Below are positions 61,504 to 64,000 of a stretch of DNA of 64,000 nucleotides, in pieces. The translations under genes and the position numbers were made by a program. The stretch lies in NCBI GenBank assembly GCA_018066285.1, contig JAGHRS010000003.1, forward strand, positions 1-64,000, written 5' to 3'. The stretch is from Candidatus Treponema caballi. Lineage in GTDB: Bacteria; Spirochaetota; Spirochaetia; Treponematales; Treponemataceae. Numbering within the stretch: the stretch's first letter is position 1; every line of letters begins with the position of its first letter. The notes under the pieces are model-generated. The model was not told the DNA's origin. It saw only the letters and a list, made by a program, of their open reading frames with translations, and did not search any database.

Positions 61504-62022
61504 ATGGAGCATCATCATACTTTCCGCAGCGTTGCAGCGCTTGTACTGCTGCTGTTTTTCACCATATCAGGCATCGCAGCAGAAACACCGGCAACGGCGG
61601 AAGAATCATACATCGTTTCCTTTTTCACCAGACTTAATAAAACCCAGAAGCGTCTGGACCTGATGAACAGGAAAGGGTACCTTTCGAAACTCGGCACAGA
61701 AGAAATACAGGGGCTGATAAGCGGAACTCTTTCTTACAAGACCACCGTAAAAGGTCTTTCTGGTATTGTCACACTCACGTATGACAACTACTGCGATGAG
61801 GAAGGCTGGATTTTCAATGGTGAGATAATCGTAAAATCAAATATGGTAGCAAACGGTTCTTTTGCCGGGAAAATCACGGTAACGGGAACACATCCGGGAA
61901 CCGTTTATTATGATAAAGTTACAATGAAATCAGGAGCTGCTGCAGGAGGAACCTACGGGGTTGAACTTCCGGGAAGCAACCGGACAGAAGTTGATTATTC
62001 CTGGTATTTCAAAGCAGAATAA
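61504..62022 (+). CDS. Exported protein of unknown function
   Basis: I do not recognise the family. The 172-aa product has a signal peptide (RSVAALVLLLFFTISGIAA, cleavage near AA-ET), a helical segment (YIVSFFTRLNKTQKRLDLM) and a beta-rich C-terminal part with repeated short strands (GSFAGKITVTGTHPGTVYY). No lipobox. The start at 61504 is preferred to the upstream in-frame ATG at 61447, which would cross the promoter. Confidence 0.65.
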   Translation: MEHHHTFRSVAALVLLLFFTISGIAAETPATAEESYIVSFFTRLNKTQKRLDLMNRKGYLSKLGTEEIQGLISGTLSYKTTVKGLSGIVTLTYDNYCDEEGWIFNGEIIVKSNMVANGSFAGKITVTGTHPGTVYYDKVTMKSGAAAGGTYGVELPGSNRTEVDYSWYFKAE

Positions 62023-62077
62023 GCAGTATCAGGAATATAGGCATCATTTCAAACCACACAATACAGGCAGGTACTTT

Positions 62078-63187
62078 ATGAACATTCAGAGAAAATATAA
62101 CGAGATGAAGCAGGAAAACAGAGCCCGAATCATGAAAGCTCTCTTTCTGGAAGCAATTATTCTTCTTGGTTTTGAAATCGTAATGTATTTCATTATACAG
62201 ATTGGTAAATTCGATGTCATCGACAGTACAAAAATCTATTTTCTTAAATACTGTCTGGTTCCAACTCTCAGCAATATCACAGATTTCTGCATTGCACTGC
62301 TCGTCATCAAAAAAGCAAAAACTGACAAGACTAAGGACTATGCCGTTTTCTCCTGCGTCTATGCCTTCTGTGCCAATCTCACGATGTTCCACAACTTCTT
62401 TATCGTCATGCCGGCATTCTTCGTCATCCCGATAATCATTTCTTCTTTATTTGATAATCCGCACTACACACGGTTTCTGTCGTTTGTTTCCTTCGTTCTG
62501 GTATGCTTATTCACTCCCATTTCAGTCCTGTACGACCCGGCATGGGAAACAACAGTTTATCTGTTGAGTACGCTTGGAACCCTCGCGCTCATCTGTCTTG
62601 TCCAGTTCATCACAACGTCTATCGTCATGTTCTCGACAAGCAAAAACGGACTCATTTCTGACACCCAGCAGTTCGATTCGATGAAAAACGAACCTCTTTC
62701 CATTGATCCGCTTACAGGTCTGTACAATCACACGGCTTTCTACAGCATCCTTTCAAAAACCCGGGTTGAATGTGTACAGGAAAGCACTATCATGACTGTT
62801 GCACTTATTGATATTGATGGTTTCACCGCCATTAATGATACATATGGTCATAAAAACGGTGACATCATCGTTTCCTCATATGCTGAAGCGCTCATTAAAC
62901 ATTGTGGCGTTCAGGCAACACTGTTCCGCTATGGAGGTGACAAGTTCGCCGCCATTTTCCGCAGCATGACTGACAAGGAAGTCCTGAACTACATGAACGA
63001 AGTCCGTGAAACACTCCTTGCCAAAGAATTCACGGAAATGCCTGATATAACCATTCAGGCAAGCTGCGGCATCACGGAATATCATGGTGAGTCAATCACA
63101 ATCAAGGAAATCATCCAGTCTCTGGAAGCGGCAGTCGCAAAAGCAAAGAGCACCGGCGGCAACCGCAGCGTCATCAGCAGGCAATAA
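62078..63187 (+). CDS. Membrane-bound GGDEF-domain protein with altered motif
   Basis: The 369-aa product has about six transmembrane segments (residues 20-190), then a GGDEF domain (about 205-369) with DPLTGLYNHTAF, ALIDIDGFTAINDTYGHKNG and the active-site loop RYGGDKFAAIF. The fourth residue of the motif is Lys instead of Glu. No RxxD inhibitory site precedes it (GVQA in that place). It is either a weak or altered diguanylate cyclase or a sensor that only binds nucleotide. AGG with suitable spacing acts as SD at the ATG 62078. Confidence 0.85.
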   Translation: MNIQRKYNEMKQENRARIMKALFLEAIILLGFEIVMYFIIQIGKFDVIDSTKIYFLKYCLVPTLSNITDFCIALLVIKKAKTDKTKDYAVFSCVYAFCANLTMFHNFFIVMPAFFVIPIIISSLFDNPHYTRFLSFVSFVLVCLFTPISVLYDPAWETTVYLLSTLGTLALICLVQFITTSIVMFSTSKNGLISDTQQFDSMKNEPLSIDPLTGLYNHTAFYSILSKTRVECVQESTIMTVALIDIDGFTAINDTYGHKNGDIIVSSYAEALIKHCGVQATLFRYGGDKFAAIFRSMTDKEVLNYMNEVRETLLAKEFTEMPDITIQASCGITEYHGESITIKEIIQSLEAAVAKAKSTGGNRSVISRQ

Positions 63188-63196
63188 AGACATATG

Positions 63197-63242
63197 TGTC
63201 AGAGAGGGCGTATGCCCCGTACAGCACACGCCCTCTCTGACA
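63197..63242. terminator. 15-bp perfect hairpin between convergent genes
   Basis: TGTCAGAGAGGGCGT (63197-63211) and ACGCCCTCTCTGACA (63228-63242) pair perfectly around a 16-nt loop. The flanks are only moderately T-rich, so it may be a factor-dependent or shared terminator. Confidence 0.65.
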
Positions 63243-63282
63243 GACTATTTCTCTTTTCACTGTTGATAACGCGCTTTTTTGC

Positions 63283-63939
63283 TCAATATTCCTTTTTATT
63301 GATGATGCGGACGGAAATCAGGTAGGAAACGACAAGCAGCACAACGGCACTGCCTGCAAAGATCAGCATGCCTTTTGCGAGGCCAAGGCCTTCAATGCCG
63401 GCAAGCAGAGCTGTCATCTGTTCATCAGTCGGGGCAACCCATACTTTCAGCACAAAAAAGATAACAGCGATGATGCCCGCAAAGAGGAAGATGCCCGTCC
63501 GTGCTTTTTCCTGTCCAAGTTTTATCTGAAGTGGCAGCATGATGGACGTCATGACGGCAACAATAACAATGCCGGTAAGGCACTCAGTCAGATATTCTGC
63601 AGGATTGACGAACGTTCCCTTATAGAACATGAAACCACATGAACCTGCTACAGTCACAATCCAGACGGATAAGCCTGCAAGAATACAGAACAGGAACTTT
63701 TCCAGCACATATTGACGTCTTGAAACAGGCAGTGTAAACATGAATGTCAGACCATTGTTGAACTCGTCGTAGGAAAGCGTTCCAAGTGCAGCTATTGCAC
63801 CGAAGAAGGTGATGTAGTTGACGACAAACAACGGATTATCCATGGTCACCATGAATATGATGAACATGACGACAGCTATGAGAAGTGCCTTCTTCTGGTT
63901 TCCAAGCAGTTTCAGATCTTTTATGAGTAAACCTTTCAT
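63283..63939 (-). CDS. ABC-2 type transporter permease
   Basis: The 218-aa membrane protein has six hydrophobic segments. It begins MKGLLIKDLKLLGNQKKALL and has the loop SYDEFNNGLTFMFTLPVSRR typical of ABC-2 permeases of the bacitracin/lantibiotic-export group. The substrate is unknown. SD GGAGG lies before the ATG, and the upstream gene (its ATPase) ends 11 nt before. Confidence 0.85.
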   Translation of the reverse strand: MKGLLIKDLKLLGNQKKALLIAVVMFIIFMVTMDNPLFVVNYITFFGAIAALGTLSYDEFNNGLTFMFTLPVSRRQYVLEKFLFCILAGLSVWIVTVAGSCGFMFYKGTFVNPAEYLTECLTGIVIVAVMTSIMLPLQIKLGQEKARTGIFLFAGIIAVIFFVLKVWVAPTDEQMTALLAGIEGLGLAKGMLIFAGSAVVLLVVSYLISVRIINKKEY

Positions 63940-63950
63940 TTCCGTCCTCC

Positions 63951-64000
63951 TTATTCGCCTTTGATAACCATCATGATAAGCTCGTCAATTGAGCTCTTTT
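63951..64000 (-). CDS. ABC transporter ATPase, C-terminal end (partial)
   Basis: Only the last 16 codons lie in the window, translating as KSSIDELIMMVIKGE before TAA. This is the typical end of an ABC-2 exporter ATPase ((L/I)-x-E-L-x-(L/M)-x-x-x-G). The rest is beyond the right edge. It is the partner of the adjacent permease. Confidence 0.7.
   Translation of the reverse strand, partial: KSSIDELIMMVIKGE

Noticed and set aside
1-64000. tRNA, rRNA, tmRNA, RNase P or SRP RNA genes
   Set aside because: I looked for the usual conserved motifs by eye in the gaps and found none; a covariance search would be needed to exclude small or divergent RNAs.

Overview
The window looks like a chromosomal segment of a host-associated spirochaete, most probably a Treponema. 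The indicators are a class I lysyl-tRNA synthetase, a 600-residue alanyl-tRNA synthetase, a CPT1/EPT1-like CDP-alcohol phosphotransferase of the type used for phosphatidylcholine synthesis in treponemes, many short lipoproteins, and beta-barrel proteins with an aromatic C-terminus. This assignment is inference from gene content; no rRNA or tRNA gene is present to confirm it. I saw no insertion sequence, prophage, integrase or CRISPR array.

Layout. 0.1-6 kb: lysS, then two paralogous lipoprotein genes on either side of a PD-(D/E)XK-like nuclease gene and purU. Both lipoprotein promoters carry a poly-G tract between the -35 and -10 boxes. 6-14.5 kb: a leftward run of HD-GYP response regulator, rsuA, citrate synthase, an outer-membrane barrel, ffh, gpsA and ndk, then a rightward BrkB-type membrane protein fused to a cyclic-nucleotide-binding domain. 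14.5-14.8 kb: the wreck of a lipoprotein alpha-amylase gene. 14.9-23 kb: dnaE, a YggT protein, the CPT-like enzyme, dedA and recG. 23-30 kb: a group 2 sigma-70 gene behind a textbook sigma-54 promoter, divergent from a lone groES; then a TPR lipoprotein, nusB, a SurA-like chaperone, alaS and leuS. 32.7-37.6 kb: two membrane-bound SpoIIE-type phosphatases, a STAS antagonist and a D,D-carboxypeptidase lipoprotein in one operon. 37.7-41.5 kb: grpE-dnaK-dnaJ. 41.7-46.8 kb: uxuBA for hexuronate use and an aconitase-family hydratase. 46.9-54.2 kb: ychF and an island of five exported lipoproteins (beta-helix type, CBM-like, alkaline phosphatase, a catalytically dead phosphatase paralogue, an EEP-family nuclease). 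54.2-64 kb: ybaK, a RluA-type synthase, a small barrel protein, an xpt-BMP-ABC purine salvage and transport operon, a diguanylate cyclase-like protein and the start of an ABC-2 exporter.

Themes. (1) Surface and periplasm dominate the accessory content: about ten lipoproteins or barrel proteins, plus phosphatase and nuclease activities that could release nucleosides and phosphate for the purine uptake operon. (2) Regulation is varied: probable phase-variable promoters, a sigma-54 to sigma-70 cascade, partner switching, paired operators in front of divergent lipoprotein genes, and c-di-GMP-type proteins. (3) About a dozen genes have a -10 box only 5-8 nt before the ATG and no Shine-Dalgarno sequence, which points to frequent leaderless transcription beside ordinary SD-led genes.
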